64,000 bases of DNA from Xylanibacillus composti (lineage in GTDB: Bacteria; Bacillota; Bacilli; Paenibacillales; K13): positions 1 to 64,000 of the forward strand of contig NZ_BOVK01000012.1 in assembly GCF_018403685.1 (NCBI RefSeq), written 5' to 3'. Below the pieces are notes generated by a model that saw nothing but the letters and a program-made list of their open reading frames with translations, was not told the DNA's origin and searched no databases. Within the stretch, counting starts at the first letter, position 1; the number at the start of each line of letters is the position of its first letter. This document shows, piece by piece, positions 33,259-45,000 of the stretch. A program made the translations under genes and the position numbers.

Positions 33259-36200
33259 ATGGCGAACTTACCGCCGCCGCAAGTAAGCGGTGTGATCTAT
33301 AACCAGAATGCGAATCGCATTCAAGTGAATTGGCAGCCTTCTGACGGCCAGTTCTATGTGATTGCCCTGTTCACGGGAGACAAGCAGCTCGAGGAGAAGC
33401 GTGTCATTGGCTTTGGCGGGGAGCTGATTCCGAGTATGAGGCTGGAGCCGAATACTTTGTACCAGGTTAAGGTTGCCCAAACCGACGGTCCCGGCGGCCC
33501 GCCCGGACCGTTCGGCCCGGCCGTCGATCTGATTACCGAATCGCTGCAGGGGCTGCAGGCTGTAAATGATGGCGATACCCTTGAAGTCCGCTGGGAACTC
33601 CCGAAGCTGGGGAATGTCAGCGGGGGCAAGGTCATCATCATGGACAAAAGCAGCGGCCGCCCTGTCCATACTGAGCAGCTGAGCGGGAACGGCGGCAGCT
33701 TCTCCGTCGCAGGGCTTTGGATTGAGGGAAGGCTGTACAGCATCATCCTCTACCCGACGAAGGGCATTTCACAGGGGCCAGCTTCACCTGAGCTGCCGCT
33801 CGTGCAACAAGTGCCGATCTGCAACGCGATCGGCTATGAGATTTCACCGGACGGCAAGCTGTCTATCGTGAAGGCGGGTTGCAACCCGCCGCTTCCCGAG
33901 GATACGATGGTTGAATTAACGTTGTACGAGGGGGATGCAGCAAAGGCTAAGAACAAAGCGTCATCCACCTCGATAACTATCGAGCTCGGACATGTGCTGG
34001 ACCCGTCCTATCGCTATGCGGGGACGCTGCGCTATTGGTCGGGCAGCAGCGCCGGGCCGGAGAGCCCGCGCGAGCCCGTGCTCGTTGTTCCGCCAAGCAT
34101 AGAGCGTGTCGCTCATGAAGCGGGTTTCGCGCACATTACTTGGCGTTACTTGCCTATTGAACCCATCCCGGTGTATGGGAAAGCAGCTCTGATACAAGGC
34201 AATACCTCGATTGCGCAAGCTACAATATTAGGAAATACGGCGAGCCTGGCGTTGCCGGACAGGTTGGACCCGGATGCGCAATATGAAGTGCGAGTGCTTG
34301 GCTTGCTCGGCAAATCGCGCAGTCCGGTGAGTGACAAGGTTCCGTTCTTGGCGGAAGAGCGTCAGATTGGCGCCGTTCTGTACAACGGCAAGACATTGTC
34401 AGTGGCGTGGCCGGGCGAACCGATGCCGGGCGTGAACGATTATGAGATTCAAATATGGAACGAAGGTGTAAGGTTAAGCAGCACGACTTGCCGTGCGAAT
34501 GTGAATCGTGCCGAGATTCCGCTCGAGCTTGATCCGCTAGCTGCTTATCAGGTTAGGCTCCGCCCTGTCGGCGATCGCTCATGGGGCAAGCCCGGGCCGG
34601 GTGTCGACATCATCTCGGCAGTGCCGGGCGCGACGTCCATTGAGACGGATGCGGACCGCATAGCGGTGCAGGTGGCAGAGCCAGCGGCGAAGCCGGGCGT
34701 AGCGGGCTACATCGGGTATTTGTATGAAGGGGATAAGCTGCTGGCGAAGACGGCGGCTTCCCGGACAGACGGCACCGGTGGCTACACGGTCGTCTTCCCG
34801 CGCAAGGGGGCAGGGTACGAGGTGAAGGAAGGCTCGGCCTATGCGGTCAAGCTGCAAGCAGTTGGGGAGCAGCCGGAAGCGCGCAGCGGACCGCTAAGCG
34901 AGGCGTATCCGGTCATCGTGAGCGTGCTGCGGATGACCTCGGTTGTGTATGACCGTGCGGCGAGTCAGGTGGCAGTTCGTTGGGAGCCGAGCCGAGAATC
35001 AGCCGTGAGCGGGTATGTGGTGCTGGTGGCGGATAGCGAGGGCCAGACGACTACGCTGACCAGCAGCAGCGAGGCGGTTGTGGCATTGCCGGCAGGCAGG
35101 GGCGGAACCGTGATGGTCATAGCGCGCAGCGCGCTGTCGCGAGGACCGGCAGGCGCCACGGTGAGGGTGCTGACCGAGACGGTAGCAGTGAGCAGGACGA
35201 GCTATGCGGACGGCTTCCTGTATGTCGCTTGGCAATCGGTGTCGACAGAGCGTCCCGTCTACCGGGTGGAAGTGCTGGCGGGAAGCGGCGAAGTTGTGCA
35301 TAGCGCTGCGAGTGGCAGCGCGGAAGCACTGCTCGGCGTGGCGCTGCAGGCGTCGGGAACGTATAGCGTGCGGGTGACGGTGGTGAGCGGAGTAGCCGTT
35401 GGCGCGCCGGGAGAGGCGGCGTCCATCATTTCGGCAGTGCCGGGCGCGTCTTCCATCGAGACGGATGCGGACCGCATCGTGGTACAAGTGGCGGAACCAG
35501 AGGCGAAGCCGGGCGTAGCGGGCTACCTCGGGTATTTGTATGAAGGGGATAAGCTGCTGGCGAAGCCGGTAGCTGCCCAGACAGACGGCGCTGGCGGCTA
35601 CACGGTCGTCTTCCCGCGCAAGGGAGAAGGGTACGAGGTGAAGGAAGGCTTGGCCTATGCGGTCAAGCTGCAAGCAGTTGGCGAGCAGCCGGAAGCGCGC
35701 AGCGGACCGCTAAGCGAGGCGTATCTGGTCGTCGTGAGCGTGCCACGCATTACAGAAGCTTCCATCAACGGTTATGCCTGGCGCTTATGCTGGACGGCCA
35801 GTTTGGAGCCCGCGATTCGCGGCTATGTTGTCACAGTGACGGATGCGAACGGCGGACATCCGCTAACTTTTTATACGACGGATACGAGCTATGCCGGCAA
35901 TCAGCAATTTGCCGACAACCAGACGCTGGCAACCGTGCAGGCGATAGGCGAGGTGGCGAGCGGGCCTGTTAGCGCCGCTGTTCATCTGTATGGAGACGGG
36001 GCCAGTTATTATGTGTCACAGGCGTCGGGCGAGCAGCCGGCATATGTATACCGATCAGATCAGCGGCCGCCGGGATCGCAAGATATTCGGCTGTATGTGC
36101 CCGATGTGTTCAATGCACAACCGGGCATCGATTCGGACGTATTCGTATGGACAAGACCGGACGATGCACCGCCGAATTACCCATATTTGCTAACTGTAGC

Positions 36201-37278
36201 CGAGTCCGGGCCTGCCTGGAAGTTCGATGCGCAGAGCCGGAACGCGCTGTGGGAAGCGTATGATCGGCTGCTGCAGCAGTTGGACCCGTCGGCGGATGAG
36301 GGTGGAGGCGATGGGAGCGTGCCGCTGCTGAAGCCGGGAGCCTTCCTTATGCTTCGTCAGGCGATCGCGCGATCCTTGCCACTGCTCTTCACCGAGCAGC
36401 TGCAATACGCATACGGCTTCAATCCAGCGAACGGCTATGTCGATCTCGTGCCCGGCATGCGGTTGCGGCTGGATGCGGAGGCCCGGCAATTCGTCGGCGC
36501 GCCAAGTCCGGTCACAGACAAGCTGAACGGCTTCGTGCCGAGCGGGACGCAGTGGGTTGCTATCGGTGAATATTGGCAGGCGAACAGTGTGCTAACCGGA
36601 TTTGACGCATTTCTGTCACGCTGCGAGCGTCCGAGTGTTCCGGCTCCGCAAGCCGCTGGCGGCGCAGGCGGGTCGATTGACCTGTACAGCGAGAATGGCG
36701 GCCGCCGCCGGTTGTATCGGCTGCTCTATCCGCAGAGCTTCCCGGAGAGCAGCAGCATGGGGAATGCGGATCGCACCGATCACATCCTTATTCTCGGCGC
36801 GGATTGTTATGCGGACTTGGCAGGGGCAACCGCCCAGTATGTAAGCATGGGCAATTTCGATGGCTATGAAGACAAGATTATCGTCAACTATTTCCGGGGA
36901 CGTGCGGTGCTGGTGCCGGAAATTCCGATTGCAGTAAACGGGCAGACCTGCTACGTGTCCGTCGGATCTACGCTGCGTGACGTAGCGGCACAATTCGGCG
37001 GTGCATGGCATCCGGCCAATCAGTTTCTCGCAGGCTGGAACATGGAGCGCAGCACTGCGAACATCATCGGCACTGCAGCGGAAGCGCGCGCAGCGGTTCA
37101 GACACAGTCCTATGCGAAAATTCGACTGGACGATTACCCGCTTCAGCCTTATGAACAAGACAGGAGTTGCTACGACTTGCCCTTGCTGCATGGAGACCGG
37201 ATTTGGCTGCATACAGAAGCAGGCAGCCGAGCCGGAGCTGGAACTGGAGCGAACAGAGGGGGACTAAGTCATGAGTGA
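33259..37278 (+). CDS. Large fibronectin-III-like repeat protein of the giant operon
   Basis: A 1339-residue protein without signal peptide or membrane segment. Residues 1 to about 910 are a string of roughly nine beta-sandwich modules of about 90 residues that read like fibronectin type III (VRWEPS..., YAVKLQAVGEQPEARSGPLSEAY). Two modules are almost copies at the DNA level (34612-34927 and 35428-35743). The last 400 residues are different; a LysM-like segment appears near the end (YVSVGSTLRDVAAQFG...ANQFLAGWN). ATG 33259 follows AGAGGTGTGAGG; an upstream ATG at 33235 is less likely. It overlaps the next gene by 8 bases. It may be a surface-binding scaffold; its function is unknown. Confidence 0.7.
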   Translation: MANLPPPQVSGVIYNQNANRIQVNWQPSDGQFYVIALFTGDKQLEEKRVIGFGGELIPSMRLEPNTLYQVKVAQTDGPGGPPGPFGPAVDLITESLQGLQAVNDGDTLEVRWELPKLGNVSGGKVIIMDKSSGRPVHTEQLSGNGGSFSVAGLWIEGRLYSIILYPTKGISQGPASPELPLVQQVPICNAIGYEISPDGKLSIVKAGCNPPLPEDTMVELTLYEGDAAKAKNKASSTSITIELGHVLDPSYRYAGTLRYWSGSSAGPESPREPVLVVPPSIERVAHEAGFAHITWRYLPIEPIPVYGKAALIQGNTSIAQATILGNTASLALPDRLDPDAQYEVRVLGLLGKSRSPVSDKVPFLAEERQIGAVLYNGKTLSVAWPGEPMPGVNDYEIQIWNEGVRLSSTTCRANVNRAEIPLELDPLAAYQVRLRPVGDRSWGKPGPGVDIISAVPGATSIETDADRIAVQVAEPAAKPGVAGYIGYLYEGDKLLAKTAASRTDGTGGYTVVFPRKGAGYEVKEGSAYAVKLQAVGEQPEARSGPLSEAYPVIVSVLRMTSVVYDRAASQVAVRWEPSRESAVSGYVVLVADSEGQTTTLTSSSEAVVALPAGRGGTVMVIARSALSRGPAGATVRVLTETVAVSRTSYADGFLYVAWQSVSTERPVYRVEVLAGSGEVVHSAASGSAEALLGVALQASGTYSVRVTVVSGVAVGAPGEAASIISAVPGASSIETDADRIVVQVAEPEAKPGVAGYLGYLYEGDKLLAKPVAAQTDGAGGYTVVFPRKGEGYEVKEGLAYAVKLQAVGEQPEARSGPLSEAYLVVVSVPRITEASINGYAWRLCWTASLEPAIRGYVVTVTDANGGHPLTFYTTDTSYAGNQQFADNQTLATVQAIGEVASGPVSAAVHLYGDGASYYVSQASGEQPAYVYRSDQRPPGSQDIRLYVPDVFNAQPGIDSDVFVWTRPDDAPPNYPYLLTVAESGPAWKFDAQSRNALWEAYDRLLQQLDPSADEGGGDGSVPLLKPGAFLMLRQAIARSLPLLFTEQLQYAYGFNPANGYVDLVPGMRLRLDAEARQFVGAPSPVTDKLNGFVPSGTQWVAIGEYWQANSVLTGFDAFLSRCERPSVPAPQAAGGAGGSIDLYSENGGRRRLYRLLYPQSFPESSSMGNADRTDHILILGADCYADLAGATAQYVSMGNFDGYEDKIIVNYFRGRAVLVPEIPIAVNGQTCYVSVGSTLRDVAAQFGGAWHPANQFLAGWNMERSTANIIGTAAEARAAVQTQSYAKIRLDDYPLQPYEQDRSCYDLPLLHGDRIWLHTEAGSRAGAGTGANRGGLSHE
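34612..34927 (+). repeat. Direct repeat, copy 1 (duplicated FN3-like module)
   Basis: About 316 bases nearly identical to 35428-35743, 816 bases downstream. It encodes PGATSIETDADRIAV through GPLSEAYPVIVSV. The few differences are mostly single bases, so the duplication is recent or kept similar by recombination. Confidence 0.8.
35428..35743 (+). repeat. Direct repeat, copy 2 (duplicated FN3-like module)
   Basis: Second copy of the 316-base module at 34612-34927. It encodes PGASSIETDADRIVV through GPLSEAYLVVVSV. Recombination between the copies would remove or add 272 residues without shifting the frame (816 = 3 x 272). Confidence 0.8.
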
Positions 37279-40200
37279 GCCGATCTTCGCGAAGAGCGGG
37301 CAGAGCGATTTGTACTACATGACGAGCGCAAGCGAGGAATCCGGCTTGGACAGCTATCAGTGCGCTTTTCTCCCGCCGCCGGACAAGCTGCCGCCTAGTC
37401 CGCTGAGCTTGCAGGCAAGCTGGGAAATACAGGGCGGCATGTACATGTTCCTGAACGCCAAGCCCATCGATGAGCCGACCTTCGTCGCTAATGTGCGCAA
37501 GTTCTACACAGGTGCAGGCCGACAGGTGCGTTTGATTTGGCTGAGTGACCCGAACGCTCCTGCCGCAAACTGGGCACCGCAATATATCGAGGCGGACAGC
37601 GCTGGCAAAGTGACGAAGCTCGCGCAGCTTCGCTTCCGAAACTATCGCCTCGTCATTGGGGCGAATGCGACAGTGGGCTTGCGCGGCTCGGACGCTCCTG
37701 CCGGATTTGCATTGCGCCAGCCGCCGGGCGTCGACCGCTGGTGCTACTGGCAATCGGGATCCGGATCAGCGCAGTATGTGCCGGAGGCATCGATTGCATT
37801 GCCGCTCTCTGGCGGCGCGCTTGGCTGCCTGGCCTTCTCGCTGCTGCTAGCACAGCATTCGAATGGAGCGGATGATTGGGACGCTCTCGATGCGGGCTTG
37901 CGTTACTATTACGATCACCCGGATTATCCCGGGTACTTGCAGTCGCTGCGCTACCGGGTGTTCGGTTCAGCCGGCCGAAGCATTCGCCTGGAAGCCAGTG
38001 TCGATCCCATCAATCCGCTGGCAGCCGCCCGCACCTGCTTCGCATTCGCCGCCGATAACGGAGGAGCGGTGCAGGTGCTGGATACACATTATACGACGTG
38101 GACCGGCCAGTCGGTGCAGGTGCGCCCAGTGGCTGGCGGCAATGCGAGTCTGGTGTTCGCCGTCCAGCCTGCGGCGCAGACAGAGACGGATGCCGATCCT
38201 TTTACCCTTGTGCCTTGCGGCGCATTCGAGGTGCTTAGACACGGCAGCGCAGCAGCAGGGGGGGGATGCCAGCGCTAACCGGGAGAAGGCGGACATAGGT
38301 GCCAAGGCGAAGCAAGGGACTGCCGGGGCTCTGCCACAAGCGACAGGCAGCGACGTCGCCTTCCTGCAAGCATCAGAGCAGACGCCCCAATTCCGGCTCA
38401 TGCTCGGCACCTCGGCGCTTGAGTACGCCGGCAGCCTAGCGGAAGCGGGCAATCGCTTGCATTTCGTTCCGGGACAGCCTGCTTATGCGCCCGGATTTAC
38501 CAAGCATAGCGAACAAGGAGAGGGATTGGCGGATAATGCTCTGACCGCTTATCTGTATGTCACTTCCCAGCAAGACGAAGCCGTCGCATACTATGCCCAG
38601 CCGGAGAAATCGGTGCTGTATGAGCTCGGTGAGGCATCGTCTGCGGCGAATCCGATTACAGGCTACATGGAAATTGCCGTGAAGCCGCTGCCCGCCCTGA
38701 CTCACACCCGGCAAGCCTTTCCTGCGGCACCGTACGGAAATTTGCAGGGCTTGCCCAATGCGGAGCAATATGCGGCATTCGAGAAGAAGGTGCTGGCCCC
38801 GGCAAGACAAGCGCGAATTGTACAGGCGACCGAACAGAGCGGGAAGGCACTGCCGAAAGCAGGCGACGTGCTGCAAGAGCAAGCAGCATGGAATGACAAG
38901 CAGCAAGCGTCGTTAAGCACTAGCCCTATACAGCAGGCATCGGCAAGTGCAAGGCAGCAGGCGGCTGCACGACAAGCGGTGACACGGAAGGGATGGCTGG
39001 CCAAGTTCAACCAGGAAGCCACATCCTGGCAGTCGCTTGTGCTGGCCCAAGCTCAGCAGGGAGAGCAGACGCTGGAACTGGCCGGGCCTGGGGGAGGCTC
39101 AATCAGCGGCCCGCTCAAGGAAGCCTTGCAGAGCAACCAGCTGTTCCTTGTAGCCGAAGGCCCGAAGTTTGCGCAGCATGCAGCATGGCTAACATCGATG
39201 CTGGCGATAGAAGGCTTCTCTTTCGATTTGGAACCTTCCAAATGGGCTGCAGCCGATACGATTCTCATCTTCAAGTATTGTACAGGCAGCTTGAAGGAAT
39301 TGGCCGCCAATCTGGAATCGTGGACGATGGCGTATGCATTCAATGAAGGAGGATTGACGCAGCTTCATGTGCAGCGTATTTTCGAAAACGCTGAAGAGAT
39401 GGCCAAGACGCATGAGGAATTCCGCGTATTCGCGGAGCTGCTGAACAGTCCTGGCTGGACCGGACTGCTCGCGCTGAACGTTCACACGCCTTTGGAGGAT
39501 TTACCACCCGAGCTGGCGGGGCTGCGTGCGGGCATTGCTGCAGCCGATTTCAAGGCGCATCATATCGGCATACATAGCAGTCCGGTGCTCGTGGATGAGG
39601 AGGACGTTGATCCGATTGTGATTCAGGACGGGGGAGCGCACCTTGCACAGGACGCCGAAAGGCTTAGCGATGCGCCGGTTGCGATTCGGCTCAAGGACAG
39701 CTCCATGTTCGGACTCATCTACTATGAGGATGAAACGCCGATGCGGCAGGACGGTTCGGTCTATCGCTATAGGGTCAAGACGCTGAAGGTGCAATTCGAG
39801 AATTCCGCGATTAAGCGTTTCTCCAGCAGCGTAGAGCTGCTGGTCAATCAATTGTTCGGTGACACGGTAGAGCTGCAAGGCGCGCAGGGACAATCCAATG
39901 TTATGGCGTTAAACGGGGTTTATCAAGAGCAGGCGGGCAGGAAGACCTATGTGTTCCTGAATGAACAGGATCTTCGATTCCGTGTGCGCAGCGAAGTGCT
40001 GGAGGAAGTGGAACTGCTGCGCGCCCAATTTCTGACGGAGACGACAGCGGAAGAGCAGGAGGAGGGTCGAGACATCGAAAGCCGGTTCGCCTTCTCTGGC
40101 AACCTGCGCTTCAAGCACAGGCCCGAATTCGACCTGTTCTCCTTCGGCAACGGTCCGGATGGAGACAACGGTCAGCTGAACTTCTCCAATCTCGCTTTGC

Positions 40201-40835
40201 ATATGCGCTTCCCGCAGGCCAATCCGGACAACAAACAGTTCGTATTTGACGCTGAAAATCTTGCCTTCAACTTAGGAGCAAGCCAAGCGCGTCACGATAG
40301 CTTGTACCGCCACTTTCCGCTGAAGCTTGCCGGGTTCATCCAAGCGGACGAGGGCAGCTCACCCGCAAGTCTGGGCTACCATAGCGTTCAGACACCGATC
40401 AGCGAGACGTCGCTTCTGTATCCTTGGTATGGCCTGGAATTCGAGCTGAACTTGGGCAGCTTGGGCGCGCTGGCGAGCCAAGCGGGATTTACGGCGAAGC
40501 TTCTCGCAGCCTGGTCGCCTGGGGAAGCCGGCATCAGCATGTTCACCGGGATGTACTTGCCCGGCACCGGGGACAGCGGCAAGATGTTCGCGCTGGAGAA
40601 CATCCTGCGCTTCTCCATCGATGCGTTCCGTATGGAAACGGGAACCTCGGCTTCCGGGCGCACGTCCTATACGCTTATTCTGAATAACCTGCGTCTCGGC
40701 TTCCTCGGGATGCAATTCCCGCCAAGCGCCTATGTCGATTTCGTGCTGTTCGGCAACCCTGACCCGTCAGCACGGGCGGACAGCCTTGGCTGGTACGCTT
40801 CGTACACCGACGAATCGGCGATAAAGAACACATAA
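37271..40835 (+). pseudogene. Large beta-rich protein split by a frameshift in a G8 tract
   Basis: Two frames make one gene. Frame 1 (37271-38278, 335 residues) ends in HGSAAAGGGCQR-stop. Frame 2 continues without break to 40835 and picks up as GGDASANREKAD. The switch lies in eight consecutive G at 38258-38265; seven G would give one protein of about 1187 residues. No signal peptide. The N-terminal third includes YDHPDYPGYLQSLRYRVFG and the rest is mostly beta-strand-like, ending QFPPSAYVDFVLFGNPDP. A coiled, Gln/Ala-rich stretch lies in the middle. No domain is recognised. This may be a sequencing error, real inactivation, phase variation, or programmed slippage. It overlaps the upstream gene and precedes the nuclease-like gene by 35 bases. 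Confidence 0.7.
38258..38265 (+). repeat. Homopolymeric G8 tract at the frameshift site
   Basis: Eight G in a row at the point where the reading frame of the ~1187-residue gene breaks. Loss of one G joins the two frames. Such tracts are prone to slipped-strand mutation and also to sequencing error. Confidence 0.85.
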
Positions 40836-40870
40836 GGAGCAGCATTAATGATGGAAGTGAGGTGGAAGCA

Positions 40871-42049
40871 GTGAAGGTGCTTGTATGGAATGTGGAAAAA
40901 TTTACAGAAGCCAAATTTCAAGCAAAGGTGATCATTACAGGAAATTGGTCTAAGAAAAGACTGCGGCTGCCTATCGATGAGCTGCTCGCATACATGGAAA
41001 TGGTGTTTACCGGCAACGGCAATGCCTCACATACGCCGGAGGTGATCGCGATTTTGGAAGCACTTGCGCCAGACAATCAAGATTTGGGCGAGCTGCTGGA
41101 CCGCAATTCCGGAGGGGCGCGAGGGCTCGTTGCTATGTTGAACTACATCAAGCAATGGACGAACAACAACAATTGGCGGCTGGTCCCACCGCTCAAGTGC
41201 AATACGCAGAAGCCGGCCAACACGCCGTGGGCGCAGTCTGAGGTGGTCGGCGTATTTTATGACACGAGCCGGGTGACCTTCAACGGGCCAAATGCGTGGA
41301 TCAACAATCAATCGCAGCAGCCGGGCGCGGGAGCAGCCGCGCAATATGATGCGGGAGTAAATTCGATTTGGAATGACGCGGCCATTACGAACAGTACGAC
41401 CTTGGCGGGACAGGTGCGCTTTTACGAAACGAATGGCAATGAGATTTTGTTCCCGAACGACCAGAACCGGCGACCGTTTCTCGTCGATTTCACCGAACAG
41501 TATGGAAATAACCGCAAAATTCGCATGGCCTTTATGCATACGTCACCCGGCTTTCATCTGGGAGGTACCCGTTCTATGGGGAAAATTGCGGAGCTGACGC
41601 CAACAGGGGGAACAGATCCGACAATCAGCATCGCGGCGGGGGATTTCAATGTGAATGACTATCATACGAATTCGGCGAATAAGGCATATCGACCTCTAAG
41701 CAATCGCCGGTTTCGCAAGATGCTCAAGAAGAACGAGGATTATTCGACTCACTATTATAGGAAGAGGGATGCGAAGCCGGACACTTGGGATACATACCAA
41801 CAGCACATGCTTATCGACAATTTCCTTGTCTGGCACCGGACGAAAACAGCGGCGAATCAGGCGACATATGAGAAAGCCTCCGTGGATGCCGCGCTCGGCT
41901 TTCCTAATCCCTATGTGAGCACAATGAATATTCCGATTGCAAACTATCCGAATTATACGAATCCTGTCGAGGCCTTCCGCTGGTGGGAGAACTTCTGGCA
42001 TATCCGCAAAGCAAGCGACCACACACCGATTTTTTTAGATATTCAATAA
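40871..42049 (+). CDS. Endonuclease/exonuclease/phosphatase-fold protein of the giant operon
   Basis: A 392-residue protein with marks of the EEP (DNase I-like) fold: KVLVWNVEKF near the N terminus (the Asn/Glu metal site), AAGDFNVND (the DxN catalytic pair) and SDHTPIFLDI at the C terminus (the SDH signature). So it should hydrolyse phosphodiesters or phosphomonoesters: DNA, RNA, or a lipid head group. There is no signal peptide. I chose GTG 40871, with GAGGTGG upstream, over GTG 40862. The central part (about residues 110-250) is longer than in typical DNase I and is Asn-rich. No obvious immunity gene follows. Twenty-nine bases separate it from the 4140-residue gene. Confidence 0.8.
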   Translation: MKVLVWNVEKFTEAKFQAKVIITGNWSKKRLRLPIDELLAYMEMVFTGNGNASHTPEVIAILEALAPDNQDLGELLDRNSGGARGLVAMLNYIKQWTNNNNWRLVPPLKCNTQKPANTPWAQSEVVGVFYDTSRVTFNGPNAWINNQSQQPGAGAAAQYDAGVNSIWNDAAITNSTTLAGQVRFYETNGNEILFPNDQNRRPFLVDFTEQYGNNRKIRMAFMHTSPGFHLGGTRSMGKIAELTPTGGTDPTISIAAGDFNVNDYHTNSANKAYRPLSNRRFRKMLKKNEDYSTHYYRKRDAKPDTWDTYQQHMLIDNFLVWHRTKTAANQATYEKASVDAALGFPNPYVSTMNIPIANYPNYTNPVEAFRWWENFWHIRKASDHTPIFLDIQ

Positions 42050-42078
42050 CGTCCGTTGCATAAAGGGGGGATACATTC

Positions 42079-45000
42079 ATGTCCAACAATAATGCCGGCA
42101 GCACCACAACAATAGAAGCCATTCATCAGGATGTGGCGGCGCAAGCAGGGAGGAGAGGGCCTGTTCTCTTGAGCGCGGTCAACATGCCTTCGGATGCATT
42201 GTGGCGGAAGGCAAGCGTCGCATTCGGCGATGAGGAGTTCGCCATAAATCCGCCGGATGGGGGCATGGTGCAGGTAAGCGGCATCTCGGGAGGGGCATTC
42301 ACGGTATGGGGCATGATCACAGTGCTGGGTCTCGAAAAGCAGTCCCGGTCGATCACAATTCGAGTAGTTGACGGTGAGCCCGGATTCACGTTCAGCATTG
42401 GCCCGCTTGCATCCGGCTGGACGTTCGGCAAATGGCAGGCCCGTCTCGATACAACACCGCTGAACAGATTGCGCCAGAGCGGCATTCTGTTCCACTGGGA
42501 CTCGTTCCGGCCTATGGATGAGCAGGATAGTCCTTTGTCGTATTCGGCAACGGTTGAGTTAACCGGGCCTTTCGCCTTTTTGACGCGATTCATTACAGGC
42601 CAGTCGCTAACTTGGCAAGGACCGATCCTGTTCGCAGAAGCTTGGGCGTATGAGCCGACCTTCGATTTGCGGGCTCCGCTGGTGAAGGACGGGAGCGAGC
42701 CGCAAACGTTCTCGATCGGATTTCTTGAGGCGAAGTCGCCGTATTTGCAAGCGCGGGTGCGCTATGCGGAAGACCCGGAAACAGACGAGCAGCTCAAGCT
42801 GGAAACTCAGGTGCAGTTCGGCATGAGCCTGCAAGAGGAAGGCATGACGCTTCAGCCGATGACGCTGAATGTACCTATCTACAACAGTAGTAAGGTGCTG
42901 TACCTGAACGGCATGTATGGGGCTGAAGATGATGCGCTCAGCATGGGGGACGTAGCCCGCTGGCTGCTTAATTTGGATGCGCCGCCGGCGTTGCCGGCTC
43001 CGCTCGACGGCTTGTTCAACCGTGTCGGGCTGAAGGCGATGTCAGCCTCGCTTACATCTGCCTCGCCATTTGGCTTGATGTCTGTTGAAGTGTTGGTCGG
43101 TTCGAAGAGCGAGCAGCCGGTTTGGGATATTTACAACAATCAGATCGTGCTGGAAGAGCTGTATATGAACGCGAACGTTACATATTTGACGTCTGATTAT
43201 ACAAGTGTTAATGCGCTGTTCGGAGCGGATCTTCGCTTGTTCGACTTGCTCTTTGAGATGGAATTGGAAATTCAGAACGATGGCGTAATTGCCAGAGGCA
43301 TGATGAGCACGGTGGACGGCTTGCCACTCAGCTTCTCCGGTTTGATTCGCAAGCTGAACTGCGGTTTGGATACGCAGGGTTTGGAAGATTTCTTCGCGCT
43401 GACATTCAACCAAATCGGAGTAGAGCTCGTGCCATCTACGGAACACTTCCAGCTGTCGGTGTACGCAGAAGCAGACCTGAGTTTGCGCTTGTTCGGCAAG
43501 GAACTGTTCGGTTTGCACGATACGAATTTGCTGTTTTCCGGCTATCAAGACGAAGCGGGAGAGATGGCTTATCTTGTGTATGCCAGCGGCAAGGTTGCCC
43601 TGCTGGGCCTGACATTTCCGGCGCAAGTGACGTTGTCTGCGGAGAAAAAGCAATTCACAATAGGTCCGGTCAGCTTCACCTTCGGCGATATGATCAAATT
43701 TTTGGTGCAGCTTGTTCATCCTTCCTGGGATTTCGAGCTGCCTGAGCCGTGGAACGTGTTGAACGCGATCGGCTTTGAGAACGCCACGTTGACGGTAGAC
43801 ATAACAGAGAAGTACGTCACCTTTTCGACCGGAATTCAAGTCGACTTCGGCTTTATCGAGATCAGCGATATTTCCTTGACTTACCATTGGCGCACGCCAA
43901 AAGGAGGCAAGGAAGGCGTGGTGCTGGCACTGGACGGCACCTTCCTTGGCATGCCCATCAGAACTGGCGAAGACGATGAGCCGCTCGAATGGGACGTCGT
44001 CAACGATCACCCGCCAGAGGTGCCTGGGGCAGGCAACCAGTTGTTCCATCTGGAGTATCTTGGCATTGGCCAACATGTGTCCTTCCGCGATACGAGCCAG
44101 CTTCATTCGATTAGCGACGTAATTACGGCGCTGGAACGAGGATTCCGGCCGGAGCTTGCCGCAGGCAATCCGTTGGAGCAATCGAATGCGCTGGTGTTCA
44201 ATGAGAACAGCGGCTGGCTGCTTGGCGCGAAATTCACGGTGCTGCAGACGGTGACGATTGCGGCCATCTTCAATGATCCGCAGATGTACGGGCTGCGTGT
44301 GACGCTGGAAGGCGCGCGGGCGGGCAGCTTCAAAGGATTGGAGTTCGAAATTTTATATAAAAAAATAACCGACCAGATCGGCTTGTACCATACGGAGCTG
44401 GTGCTGCCGGATATGATGCGTTATTTGGAGTTCGGCGAGGTATCGATTACGATCCCCGTGATCGACATCGACATTTATACCAACGGCAATTTCAAGATCG
44501 ACATCGGCTTTCCGCACAATGGAAATTTTGAACGCTCCTTCGCTATCCAAGTGTTCCCGTTCGTCGGTTTTGGCGGTTTCTATCTGGCCTATCTGGAAGG
44601 CGCTACCTCGCAAACCGTGCCGGCCATTGACAACGGGGAGTTCAAGCCGGTTATCGAATTCGGATTCGGTCTGGCCGTCGGTGTCGGCAAGACGATACAT
44701 AAAGGACCGCTCAGCGCCGGACTGGACTTAACCGTTCAGGGTATTCTCGAAGGAACGCTCGCTTGGTTTCACCCGACGGCAAGTGAGGAATCGACCGATT
44801 TGTACTATGCGGTGCAGGGCATGGTCGGCATCGTCGGCGAGCTGTTCGGCTCGCTCGATTTCTCGATCATTAAGGCCAGCGTGCAAATACGGGCTGCCGC
44901 CCGCGCGCTCTTGACGTTTCAGGCTTATGAGCCAATCGTCATCCGGTTCGAGGTCGAGGTTGAGGCGAGCGTCAAGGTGAAGGTTGTATTTGTTACGATA

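Noticed and set aside
37863-40835. Independent 990-residue gene starting at 37863
   Set aside because: The first ~130 codons of that frame overlap the upstream gene and read as Arg/Ser/Pro-rich noise. The real sequence begins after the G8 tract, so it is the continuation of the gene starting at 37271.
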